From JALZBL01 sp040004775 (GTDB lineage Bacteria; Actinomycetota; Actinomycetes; Mycobacteriales; Jatrophihabitantaceae): 11,868 nucleotides of DNA. The translations under genes and the position numbers were made by a program. The stretch covers positions 1 through 11,868 of the forward strand of contig JBDUAD010000081.1 in assembly GCA_040004775.1 (NCBI GenBank), in the 5' to 3' direction. The notes below the pieces were generated by a model. It searched no databases, was not told the origin of the DNA, and saw only the letters and a list, made by a program, of their open reading frames with translations. Position 1 is the stretch's first letter. Each line of letters starts with the position of its first letter. Positions 1-6,058 of this stretch are shown here, piece by piece.

Positions 1-1388
1 CCGACATCATGCTCGGCGGCAACCCGGAGTTCATGGCCGACGAGGCGCTGCGCGACCGCGGCCTCACGCCGGCCGAGACCGCGGAGGAGTACGAGGCGGC
101 CTGGCCGGACGAGCTGGACAAGGCCAAGTCCGAGGTCGAGCGCGAGCACGAGGAGGTCGTCGACCTCGGCGGCCTGTACGTGCTCGGTACCGAGCGTCAC
201 GACTCACGCCGCATCGACAATCAGCTGCGCGGCCGGTCCGGGCGTCAGGGCGACCCGGGGGAGTCGCGGTTCTACCTGTCCCTCGGCGACGACCTGATGG
301 TCCGCTTCAACGGCGAGCGCATCGCGGCGATGATGAACATGCTGCGCCTGCCCGAGGACACGCCGCTCGAGTACAAGCAGGTGTCCAAATCGATCCAGTC
401 GGCCCAGTCGCAAGTCGAGGCGCAGAACTTCGAGATCCGCAAGGACGTCCTCAAATACGACGAGGTCATGAACAAGCAGCGCACGGTCGTCTACGAGGAG
501 CGGCGCAAGGTCCTGTCCGGTGAGGACCTGTCCGACCAGATCCGCCCGATGATCGACGAGGTCGTCGCCGGCTACGTCGACGGTGCGACCACCAACGGCT
601 ACGCCGAGGAGTGGGATCTCGAGCAGCTGTGGACGGCGCTCAAGACGCTGTACCCGATCTCGCTGACCATCGACGAGGCGATCGAGACCGCCGGCGGGCA
701 CCGCAACGACCTGACCCGCGAGTTCCTCAGCGAAGAGATCCGCGCCGACGCCCAGGCCGCCTACGATCAGCGCGAGGAGGACCTCGGGCTGGAGGTCATG
801 CGCGAGCTGGAGCGCCGGGTGCTGCTGTCGGTGGTCGACCGCAAGTGGCGCGAGCACCTATACGAGATGGACTACCTGCGCGAGGGCATCGGCCTGCGGG
901 CGATGGGTCAGCGTGATCCGCTGGTCGAGTACCAGCGCGAGGGCTACGACATGTTCGCGGCGATGATGGACGCGATCAAGGAGGAGTCGGTCGGCTTCCT
1001 GTTCAACCTGGAGGTCGAGGTCGAGGAGGATGTCCCGGCTGCCGCGCCCGAAGCGGCACCCGCAGGCGCGTCCACCCGTGATATCGCGCCGGGCACCGAT
1101 TCCGACCTGTTGGCCGCGGTCGAGCGCATCGCCGCCGGCGACACCGAGGACGAGGCCGGCGCGCACCCAAAGGTCAGTGCCAAGGGCCTGGACCGCACCA
1201 ACGGACGCACACCGTTGACCTACACCGCGCCGGAGCTCGGCTCGGACGAGCCGGAGGTCACCGTCGGCGACGCCGGTGCGACGGCTGAGGTGAAGGCGGC
1301 CACGTCCGGAGGCCGACGCCAGCAGCGGGCCAATCCGAATCGCGGCAGCCGCGGCAACCGGTCGACCAAGGGAAAGCGCCGCCGCTAG
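1..1388 (+). CDS. secA: Preprotein translocase ATPase SecA, C-terminal part (5' end outside window)
   Basis: SecA is the cytosolic ATPase that drives unfolded preproteins through the SecYEG channel. The frame is open from base 3 (Asp-Ile-Met-Leu-Gly-Gly-Asn-Pro), so the gene begins upstream and about 461 C-terminal residues are visible. The end of the second nucleotide-binding domain carries the helicase-type motif QLRGRSGRQGDPGESRFYLS. The helical scaffold follows (YDEVMNKQRTVVYEERR), then the helical wing and scaffold region with DRKWREHLYEMDYLREGIGL and a GQRDPLVEY block. The last ~120 residues are Ala/Gly/Glu-rich and end in a very basic tail (RGNRSTKGKRRR). The CxCx8C(H/C) zinc motif of many proteobacterial SecAs is absent, as in actinobacterial SecA1. 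Whether the genome also has a SecA2 cannot be seen. The product name is certain; SecA1 rather than SecA2 is inferred from the long basic tail. Confidence 0.97.
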   Translation, partial: DIMLGGNPEFMADEALRDRGLTPAETAEEYEAAWPDELDKAKSEVEREHEEVVDLGGLYVLGTERHDSRRIDNQLRGRSGRQGDPGESRFYLSLGDDLMVRFNGERIAAMMNMLRLPEDTPLEYKQVSKSIQSAQSQVEAQNFEIRKDVLKYDEVMNKQRTVVYEERRKVLSGEDLSDQIRPMIDEVVAGYVDGATTNGYAEEWDLEQLWTALKTLYPISLTIDEAIETAGGHRNDLTREFLSEEIRADAQAAYDQREEDLGLEVMRELERRVLLSVVDRKWREHLYEMDYLREGIGLRAMGQRDPLVEYQREGYDMFAAMMDAIKEESVGFLFNLEVEVEEDVPAAAPEAAPAGASTRDIAPGTDSDLLAAVERIAAGDTEDEAGAHPKVSAKGLDRTNGRTPLTYTAPELGSDEPEVTVGDAGATAEVKAATSGGRRQQRANPNRGSRGNRSTKGKRRR

Positions 1389-1403
1389 GAACCCCTTCGG
1401 CCG

Positions 1404-1445
1404 GCTCTCCTCTGCGCAGCGAGCAGCGGATCTGCGCGCTAGAGC
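1404..1445. terminator. Candidate hairpin between convergent secA and Rv3235-family gene
   Basis: The 114-bp gap between the two convergent genes holds nested inverted repeats: GCTCT (1404-1408) with AGAGC (1441-1445), and GCGCAG (1414-1419) with CTGCGC (1432-1437). This could fold into an interrupted stem. No U-tract follows on either strand, so if it terminates transcription it does so as a U-less actinobacterial hairpin. Nothing else is recognisable in the gap. Confidence 0.35.
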
Positions 1446-1502
1446 ATCGGGCGCGCGTGAATCACGTTCGACGACGGGATTGCGCGGTTCGGACGCGAAG
1501 TT

Positions 1503-2237
1503 TCATCCGATCTGCAGCCGGGTGCAGCGCCAGCGCCCGTCGAGGCCCTCGAGCCGCCCGGCCATCGCCCGGTAGCGGCCGCCGGTGCGGACCACCGCGC
1601 ACCACTCGCTCACCCCGTCCGCTGGCTCGCTGACCCGTAGCGAGTGCACCACCGGCGTGCGGCCGCTCGGGTCGAGCCGGGCGCCGCGGGCCTGGTCGCG
1701 GGTCAGTCCGGCCTGCAGTCCGGGCGACGTATGCCCGGCCAATTGGCCCACCGGTCGGCGGGCGCTGAGCACCTCGAGCAGGGCCTGCACGAACGTCCGG
1801 CCGAAGCGGACCGGATCGGGCAGCTCCCCGCGCCCGCTCGGCCGGGCCGCGAAGTCACCGAGCTCCGAACCGAAGAGACGATGCGGCGAGGGCGCGCCCA
1901 GGCTGACGGACATGGGCAGCATGTCCTGCGCACCGGCCAGGCGCAGCGCCGGCCTGGCCGGGTGAGTCACGGCTGGGGGTGCCTCGCCGTGGGGACCGCC
2001 AGCGGGGGACCGGCGGCCGTACGGAGACTCACTGTCGCCCGCGTCGTCGAACGCCGGCTCGCGCTGCGGGGCCGGCCGTACGGAGGCCGCCGTTGTGGCT
2101 GGAGCGCAGCCGGTCCCACCGGTCCGGGCGGTGCGGTGCCCGGGCGGCGACGGGACATGGCGGCTGCGCCCGTCGGCCGGGGCGCTGGGATGCCGCGACC
2201 CGGCCGGCCGGGGTGGAACGTCGCGGGCGGCGGTCAT
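1503..2237 (-). CDS. Rv3235-family protein (DUF6459-type)
   Basis: This 244-residue protein has a Pro/Arg/Ala-rich, probably disordered N-terminal half (residues 1 to ~105). The C-terminal domain (~140-244) resembles the Rv3235 family: a helix with FVQALLEVLSARRPVGQL, then a beta-rich end with VVRTGGRYRAMAGRLEGL and WRCTRLQIG. The molecular function of the family is unknown. It is actinobacteria-specific and often lies near secA and LysM genes. The ATG start (2235-2237) overlaps the stop of the upstream LysM gene as ATGA, and a weak AGGGA lies 5 nt before it inside that gene, so translation is probably coupled. There is no signal peptide or membrane segment, which suggests a cytosolic protein. 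Family assignment comes from remembered motifs and not from a search; the gene call itself is strong. Confidence 0.82.
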   Translation of the reverse strand: MTAARDVPPRPAGSRHPSAPADGRSRHVPSPPGHRTARTGGTGCAPATTAASVRPAPQREPAFDDAGDSESPYGRRSPAGGPHGEAPPAVTHPARPALRLAGAQDMLPMSVSLGAPSPHRLFGSELGDFAARPSGRGELPDPVRFGRTFVQALLEVLSARRPVGQLAGHTSPGLQAGLTRDQARGARLDPSGRTPVVHSLRVSEPADGVSEWCAVVRTGGRYRAMAGRLEGLDGRWRCTRLQIG

Positions 2238-3154
2238 GAAGATCCCTTCTCGGGCAGTTCAGGGGCAGGCAGCGAGGTGGCCGGTGTGGCGAAGCCGGCC
2301 GGTGTGGTAGCGCCGTCCGGCGCACGCAGCCGCTGGCCGGGGTACAGCCGGTCGGGATCGGCTCCGATCGCCGCGCGGTTGGCCCGATACCAGGCCGGCC
2401 AGGCGGCGGCGATGTCGCGTGGACCGGCCGCTGATCCGATCCGGGCGGCGGCGATCGCCCAGAGACTGTCACCCGGTCGCACGACCACGTCGCGCGCGGG
2501 CAAAGAAGGGGCGGGCGTGGTCGGTAAGGGCACCGGAGGTGACGAAGCGCTACGGAGCACCGTTGCCGACCTTGTAGGGGCGCCTGTTTGCGGTTGAGTC
2601 GGCGGAGGCAGGTCCGGCGCGGGCGAGGTCGGCCGGGCCGCCGCCACGGTGCCCGTGTTTGGCAGCGCAACCGCGACGGTGGGCGTCGCGGGCAGCGGTG
2701 CTCTGACCGTCGCCGTCGCCGAACTTCTCGTCGCCGGGTCGGCCCCGGGCGGCCGGGCGGAGGAGGCCAGCGGAGTGAGGACCAGTGACATCCCGAGCGA
2801 CCCGGCCAGAGCCCGCTTCAGCCCGCGCGGAAGGGTCGTGCGCGCCAACCCGGCCGACAGAACTCCGGCTCGTCCAGGCAGGGCTGCCGCTGCGGCCGCG
2901 ATCAACCCGACGGCCAGCCAGGCCGCAACCAGCCACAGAAGCGGCTCGAGCAGCTCGGCCACCGCAGTGTCGGCTCCGTCAGCGTCGATCCACGCGTAAG
3001 GCTGGCGCACTTGGCGGATCAGCGCCTCGACACCCGCCTGGCTCGGTCGCAGCGTCCAGAGGACGACCGCGTCGCCGAGGATCAGCACGCCGAGCCGGAC
3101 CGGAGCCGACCGGACGGGAGCTGAAGAGCCGACGGTGCGCTTGCCGCGGTCCAC
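2234..3154 (-). CDS. LysM-domain membrane protein
   Basis: This 306-residue protein likely binds peptidoglycan from a membrane anchor. Hydrophobic segments lie at about residues 21-36, 69-93 and 111-133. A long Pro/Thr/Ala-rich linker (~135-222) follows, then one LysM-like domain at ~223-279: VVVRPGDSLWAIAAARIG at the start and the usual LYPGQRLRAPDG end. The stretch between them is longer than in a minimal LysM (about 57 residues), with an extra AAWPAWYRANR helix. The start is GTG (3152-3154), preceded by GGAGGTG at 3157-3163. The gene heads a minus-strand operon with the Rv3235-family gene, which it overlaps by 4 bp. LysM proteins of this build are common beside Rv3235 genes in actinobacteria. 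Orientation of the LysM domain (outside) is inferred from its role. Confidence 0.88.
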   Translation of the reverse strand: MDRGKRTVGSSAPVRSAPVRLGVLILGDAVVLWTLRPSQAGVEALIRQVRQPYAWIDADGADTAVAELLEPLLWLVAAWLAVGLIAAAAAALPGRAGVLSAGLARTTLPRGLKRALAGSLGMSLVLTPLASSARPPGADPATRSSATATVRAPLPATPTVAVALPNTGTVAAARPTSPAPDLPPPTQPQTGAPTRSATVLRSASSPPVPLPTTPAPSLPARDVVVRPGDSLWAIAAARIGSAAGPRDIAAAWPAWYRANRAAIGADPDRLYPGQRLRAPDGATTPAGFATPATSLPAPELPEKGSS

Positions 3155-3158
3155 GACA

Positions 3159-3163
3159 CCTCC
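3159..3163 (-). promoter_or_regulatory. Ribosome binding site of the LysM gene
   Basis: On the minus strand GGAGG is followed by TGTC and the GTG start at 3154. Together with the next bases it reads GGAGGTG, an almost full anti-16S match. It fixes the GTG start. Confidence 0.7.
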
Positions 3164-3167
3164 AGAT

Positions 3168-3181
3168 ATGTACGTTTACAT
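3168..3181. promoter_or_regulatory. Operator-like inverted repeat in the LysM leader
   Basis: ATGTA (3168-3172) and TACAT (3177-3181) form a perfect inverted repeat around CGTT. It lies at about +2 to +16 from the transcription start predicted for the LysM operon and about 14 nt ahead of the GTG. It sits in an unusually AT-rich island between two divergent genes. A regulator bound here could block the LysM promoter. The binding protein is unknown. Confidence 0.4.
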
Positions 3182-3189
3182 GTGTTTGC

Positions 3190-3219
3190 ATCTAATGACC
3201 TCTGATAGCGCTTTGTCAA
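3190..3219 (-). promoter_or_regulatory. Candidate promoter of the LysM-Rv3235 operon
   Basis: Read on the minus strand, a perfect TTGACA -35 box (3214-3219) is followed after 18 bp by TTAGAT (3190-3195), a partial -10 match. This predicts a start near 3183 and a leader of about 28 nt before the GTG at 3154. The -35 is unusually good for such GC-rich DNA; the -10 is mediocre. Confidence 0.55.
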
Positions 3220-3254
3220 GCCAATCGTGCTCGCGCGGGTGACAGACTGCGCGC

Positions 3255-3815
3255 GTGCGGTGGGACGAGCTGTTCGCCGACCTCGAAGCGCAGGCCGACG
3301 CCCTGGCCGCGCGCGAACGGGCCGCCGAGGTCGACGAACTGGTGCGTGCGGAGCTGTCCCGCCTGACGTTGGTAGATCGCCTGCGTGGCGCCGGCGGAAC
3401 CGTCCTGACGGTGCGGTGTCTGGGCGGAGCCAGGGTCGATGGAGTGGCCGGTCGGGTCGGGCCGGATTGGCTGCTCATCGATGAGCCTGGCCGGGAGGCG
3501 ATCATCGCCCTGCGTGCGGTGAGCCGCGTCAGCGGTCTGGGTCGGATCAGCGGCACTGCGCCCGCGGCCAACTCCGTCGCCTCTCGGCTCCGGCTGGGAA
3601 GTGTCCTGCGCGGCATCGCCCGCGACCGGTCGCGGGTCGCCTTCCACCTGATCGACGGCGACCACCTTGAGGGCACGATCGACCGCGTCGGCGCTGACGC
3701 GGTCGAAGTGGCCGTCCACCCGGGCGCGCAGTTCCGGCGCCGGGGTGAGGTCAGCGACGTTCCGGCAGTGCCCTTCTCCGCGTTGGCCGTGGTTCGCCGG
3801 GAATCGGCCGGCTGA
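3255..3815 (+). CDS. Conserved actinobacterial protein of unknown function, possible tandem Sm/SH3-like barrels
   Basis: This 186-residue protein starts MRWDELFADLEAQ. Residues 1-46 are a charged helical region. Two beta-rich stretches follow that resemble each other: ~50-92 (G-x-R-V-D-GVAGRVGPDWLLIDE, then IIALRAVSRV) and ~127-182 (GDHLEGTIDRVGADAVEVAV, then VPFSALAVV). The pattern is a glycine turn, three short strands and a closing strand ending in a hydrophobic L-x-x-V, repeated twice. That suggests two Sm- or SH3-like small barrels (inference). Similar proteins are sometimes auto-labelled Fis-family regulators; I see no Fis helix-turn-helix. No membrane segment is present. The GTG start has no clear Shine-Dalgarno, and the protein may be made from a near-leaderless message. 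It is divergent from the LysM gene and 116 bp before menA. Confidence 0.8.
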   Translation: MRWDELFADLEAQADALAARERAAEVDELVRAELSRLTLVDRLRGAGGTVLTVRCLGGARVDGVAGRVGPDWLLIDEPGREAIIALRAVSRVSGLGRISGTAPAANSVASRLRLGSVLRGIARDRSRVAFHLIDGDHLEGTIDRVGADAVEVAVHPGAQFRRRGEVSDVPAVPFSALAVVRRESAG

Positions 3816-3931
3816 CCCGCCGGGCGCCGGGCACGTGGGCAGACCCATCGACCTCCCCAACACCGTGCCGCCTCGACCCGCGGACCGCCCCGCCGCCGGA
3901 CGTCAGTGACCCGGTTGGCAGGATCCCCGCC

Positions 3932-4798
3932 GTGGCGAGCGCAGGGCAGTGGCTGGAGGGTGCCCGGCCACGCACCCTGCCGGCGGCCATCTCCCCGGTG
4001 CTCGCCGGCACGGGCGCCGCGGCGGCGCTCGACGGCTTCGCCGCCGGCAAGGCGGTGCTGGCGCTCGTCGTCGCGCTCGCCCTGCAGGTCGGTGTCAACT
4101 TCGCCAACGATTATTCCGACGGCGTGCGGGGGACCGACGCGGCGCGGGTCGGCCCGTTGCGGCTGGTGGGCTCCGGTGCGGCTACTCCGCCGGCGGTCCG
4201 GGCCGCCGCGCTCGCCGCATTCGGCGTCGGCGCGGTGGCCGGGCTGGTGCTGGCCCTGACCAGCGCGTGGTGGCTGATCGTGGTTGGCGCAGCCGCCGTG
4301 GCCGCGGGGTGGTTCTACACCGGCGGCCCGCGTCCCTACGGCTACCGCGGGCTGGGCGAGGTCAGCGTCTTCTGCTTCTTCGGACTGGTCGCCGTGCTGG
4401 GCACGACGTACACGCAGGCCGGGCGCATCAGCGCAGCGGCCGTGGCCGCCGCGGTGGCCATGGGCCTTCATGCGTGCGCCCTGCTCATGGCCAACAACGT
4501 GCGTGACGTGCCGACCGACGCCGATGCGGGCAAACGCACCCTCGCCGTTCGTCTTGGCGAAGGCCGTAGCCGCGTCGTCTACGTCGCGATGGTGGCCGTG
4601 GCCTATGCATCGATCGCGGTGATGGGCGCCTGGGCGGCGCTGCTCGGCCTGGCCGCCGCTCCGCTGTCGATCGCGGCCGCGCGATCGATGCTGCGCGGCA
4701 CTCGCGGGCTCGCGCTCATTCCGGTGCTGCGGCTCACCGGTCAGGCCCAGCTTCTCTTCGCGGTCGGGATCGGCGTGGGCCTGGCGCTGTCCGGCTGA
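3932..4798 (+). CDS. menA: 1,4-dihydroxy-2-naphthoate polyprenyltransferase MenA
   Basis: MenA is an integral membrane UbiA-family enzyme. It joins a polyprenyl diphosphate to 1,4-dihydroxy-2-naphthoate to give demethylmenaquinone, the penultimate step of menaquinone synthesis. The 288 residues begin with the typical GARPRTLPAAISPVLAGTGA. The first Mg/diphosphate motif is N56-FANDYSD with N59, D60 and D63, followed by the MenA signature GVRGTDAARVGPLRLVGSG. The second motif is N188-NVR-D192-VPT-D196, followed by KRTLAVRLG. The block WFYTGGPRPYGYRGLGEV is also diagnostic of MenA. About eight hydrophobic helices are visible, as expected. The GTG start at 3932 has AGGA 8 nt upstream. Length and motifs agree closely with mycobacterial MenA. 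No other men genes lie in the window. Confidence 0.96.
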   Translation: MASAGQWLEGARPRTLPAAISPVLAGTGAAAALDGFAAGKAVLALVVALALQVGVNFANDYSDGVRGTDAARVGPLRLVGSGAATPPAVRAAALAAFGVGAVAGLVLALTSAWWLIVVGAAAVAAGWFYTGGPRPYGYRGLGEVSVFCFFGLVAVLGTTYTQAGRISAAAVAAAVAMGLHACALLMANNVRDVPTDADAGKRTLAVRLGEGRSRVVYVAMVAVAYASIAVMGAWAALLGLAAAPLSIAAARSMLRGTRGLALIPVLRLTGQAQLLFAVGIGVGLALSG

Positions 4799-4802
4799 CC
4801 CG

Positions 4803-4842
4803 TTCGCCGGCACCGAATCTACGTCGGCGCTGGTCGGGCGAA
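4803..4842. terminator. Weak candidate hairpin between convergent menA and HTH gene
   Basis: In the 51-bp gap, TTCGCC (4803-4808) pairs with GGCGAA (4837-4842), and CGCCG (4806-4810) could alternatively pair with CGGCG (4825-4829). A short A-run follows on the + strand. The long loop makes this a weak case. Confidence 0.22.
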
Positions 4843-4849
4843 AACGGAG

Positions 4850-5080
4850 TCAGTCGGCGTCGGCCTCGGCGAAGGGGTGCTCGGTGACGAACTGGCGGGT
4901 CTGGTCGTACATGCGGGCGATGTAGTCCTCCAGGCGCGCCCGTTCCACCCGCCACTGCCCGCGGCCGCCGATCTTGATCGCCTCCAGCTCGCCGCTGCGG
5001 ACCAGCGCGTAGGTCTGCGACGCCGAGATGTTGAGCACGTCGGCGACGTCGGCCAAGGTGAGAAAGCGGTCCGTCACCAC
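4850..5080 (-). CDS. Small helix-turn-helix DNA-binding protein (excisionase/BldC-like)
   Basis: A 76-residue protein with a MerR/excisionase-type winged HTH. FLTLADVADVLNISASQTYALVRSGELEAIKIG covers the HTH, and GRGQWRVERARLEDYIARMY covers the wing and third helix. The C-terminal tail is acidic. Such proteins bind DNA and act as small regulators; related actinobacterial BldC binds arrays of direct repeats. The start is uncertain. The double GTG at 5075-5080 has GGAGAGGAG 12-15 nt upstream and puts the conserved core at the N-terminus. A GTG at 5105-5107 would add nine residues (85 in total) but lacks a Shine-Dalgarno. It is divergent from the SAF/CpaE genes, which makes it their likely regulator (inference). 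There is no integrase or phage gene nearby, so an actual excisionase role is unlikely. Confidence 0.87.
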   Translation of the reverse strand: MVTDRFLTLADVADVLNISASQTYALVRSGELEAIKIGGRGQWRVERARLEDYIARMYDQTRQFVTEHPFAEADAD

Positions 5081-5184
5081 CGAAACCGCTGCTCCTCTCC
5101 ACCCCACGCCGACACCCGGAGCAGTCTGGCAACGCTGCCGCCGCTGCCCGACAGTGTGCCAGCCGCCAGTGCGCCGAAGCCGAG

Positions 5185-5193
5185 TTGTCCACA
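5185..5193 (+). promoter_or_regulatory. DnaA box, consensus actinobacterial form
   Basis: TTGTCCACA matches the preferred DnaA box of Streptomyces and mycobacteria exactly. It lies between the HTH gene and the SAF gene. A single box does not make an origin, and dnaA, dnaN or other oriC genes are absent. If used, it would serve as a transcriptional or titration site. Confidence 0.4.
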
Positions 5194-5241
5194 GCCTTCA
5201 CACCGCTCGGTTCGGTCACGGCGGATCCGTATTGCACCATG

Positions 5242-5292
5242 TACGACTGTGACGTGGGTACGACCGTGCGACCGTGAGCGGCTACGACGGTG
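5242..5292 (+). repeat. Four TACGACNGTG direct repeats ahead of the SAF gene
   Basis: Copies lie at 5242-5251 (TACGACTGTG), 5259-5268 (TACGACCGTG), 5267-5276 (TGCGACCGTG, one mismatch) and 5283-5292 (TACGACGGTG). Start-to-start steps are 17, 8 and 16 bp, so they fall close to an 8-bp grid. They occupy the stretch just upstream of the SAF start at 5308, in the divergent region shared with the HTH gene. An operator array is the simplest reading. Confidence 0.5.
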
Positions 5293-5295
5293 ACT

Positions 5296-5299
5296 GAGG
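5296..5299 (+). promoter_or_regulatory. Ribosome binding site favouring the SAF start at 5308
   Basis: GAGG is placed 8 nt before the GTG at 5308. The in-frame GTG at 5290 has only a poor GAG 11 nt upstream. This favours the shorter protein. Confidence 0.5.
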
Positions 5300-5307
5300 T
5301 ATCCCCG

Positions 5308-5976
5308 GTGCCGCGTCGATTGCGCCCGCCGTCGTGGTTCGACCTGCGCCTCGTGCTGGGGATAGGTCTGGTGCTCGCGTCGGTGGTCGCCGGTGCACTG
5401 GTGATGGCCCGGGCCGACCGCACCCGGCCGGTCCTGGCCGTTGCCCGCGACCTCGACGCCGGCACCGTGCTCACCGCCGCGGACGTGCGCACGGCTCGGG
5501 TCCGCCTCGACGCCGGCCGCGACCTCTACCTCGAACCCGGCGCTCCGGTGGCCGGTCGGATGCTGGTCCGCGCGGTGCGGACCGGAGAGCTGCTTCCGCG
5601 CGCCGCGCTCGGCGAGGCCGACCCGCAGGACGTCACGGTCAAGGTCGCGGTCGAACCGGCCCGTACGCCCTCGCTCGAGCGCGGTGATCGCATCGCCGTC
5701 CTGGTGTCCACCAAGTTCTGCCGGGCCCCGCTGGCCGTGGTGGGCGACGTGACCGTGCAGGAGGTCGTGGAGCCGGGCAGCGGGGCGTTCGGAACCGGCT
5801 CCGACGAGAGTCTGGTGATCCGTACCGGCCGCACGCTCGCGCTGCGCGCGGTCAACGCCCAGGCGCTGCCCGATGCCACCATCACCGTGATCCGTCTGGG
5901 CGCCGGCCGCGACGACCGGGCCAACAGCGAGCTGCCCGGTCTGTCGGCCTGCCTCGACCCGGCCAAGCCGGCGTGA
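5308..5976 (+). CDS. SAF-domain membrane protein, CpaB/RcpC-like
   Basis: This 222-residue protein has a basic, Pro-rich N-terminus and one membrane helix at ~14-34 (LVLGIGLVLASVVAGALVMA). A SAF domain follows at ~40-100: PVLAVARDLDAGTVLTAADV, then a turn with GAPVAGRMLVRAVRTGELL. A beta-rich C-terminal domain has DRIAVLVS and VVGDVTVQEVV. This order matches CpaB/RcpC, the periplasmic or outer-face component of Flp/Tad pilus systems, though actinobacterial versions often stand alone. Two cysteines (~138 and ~215) could pair if the domain is outside the cell (inference). It is followed 82 bp later by the CpaE-like gene, probably in one operon. An alternative GTG start at 5290 adds six residues. 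No pilin or TadA gene follows, so pilus function is not assumed. Confidence 0.85.
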   Translation: MPRRLRPPSWFDLRLVLGIGLVLASVVAGALVMARADRTRPVLAVARDLDAGTVLTAADVRTARVRLDAGRDLYLEPGAPVAGRMLVRAVRTGELLPRAALGEADPQDVTVKVAVEPARTPSLERGDRIAVLVSTKFCRAPLAVVGDVTVQEVVEPGSGAFGTGSDESLVIRTGRTLALRAVNAQALPDATITVIRLGAGRDDRANSELPGLSACLDPAKPA

Positions 5977-6046
5977 CCGTCCGTCCGCGGCGCCGGTCAG
6001 AAGTCCTCGGATGGTGGGCTCGCCCGTCGGGCCGGCGCGCCGGCTC

Positions 6047-6052
6047 AGGAGG
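6047..6052 (+). promoter_or_regulatory. Ribosome binding site fixing the CpaE-like start at 6059
   Basis: AGGAGG lies 6 nt before GTG 6059. The longer in-frame ATG at 6011 has no comparable site, so the first 16 codons of that reading are rejected. Confidence 0.8.
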
Positions 6053-6058
6053 TGGCCG

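Noticed and set aside
1644..2597. 317-codon plus-strand open frame opposite the Rv3235 and LysM genes
   Set aside because: Gly/Arg/Ala-rich product without a domain. The minus strand has the LysM motif, a strong ribosome binding site and an ATGA junction.
3816..3931. Possible small gene between the 3255 gene and menA
   Set aside because: The short frames here have no ribosome binding site and run into menA out of frame. The 116 bp look like plain spacer.
3176..4813. 545-codon open frame on the minus strand opposite the 3255 gene and menA
   Set aside because: Its product is low-complexity Arg/Gly/His/Ala-rich with no family match, and it lies opposite two well-supported genes. Long antisense frames are expected at this GC content.
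5185..5292. Replication origin built from the DnaA box and direct repeats
   Set aside because: Only one DnaA box, no AT-rich unwinding region, and no dnaA, dnaN or rep gene in the window.
4850..5310. Prophage or integrative element marked by an excisionase-like gene
   Set aside because: No integrase, attachment repeats, tRNA or composition shift. The HTH protein fits a chromosomal regulator better.
6011..6058. 16-codon N-terminal extension of the CpaE-like protein
   Set aside because: No ribosome binding site before ATG 6011, while AGGAGG stands 6 nt before GTG 6059.
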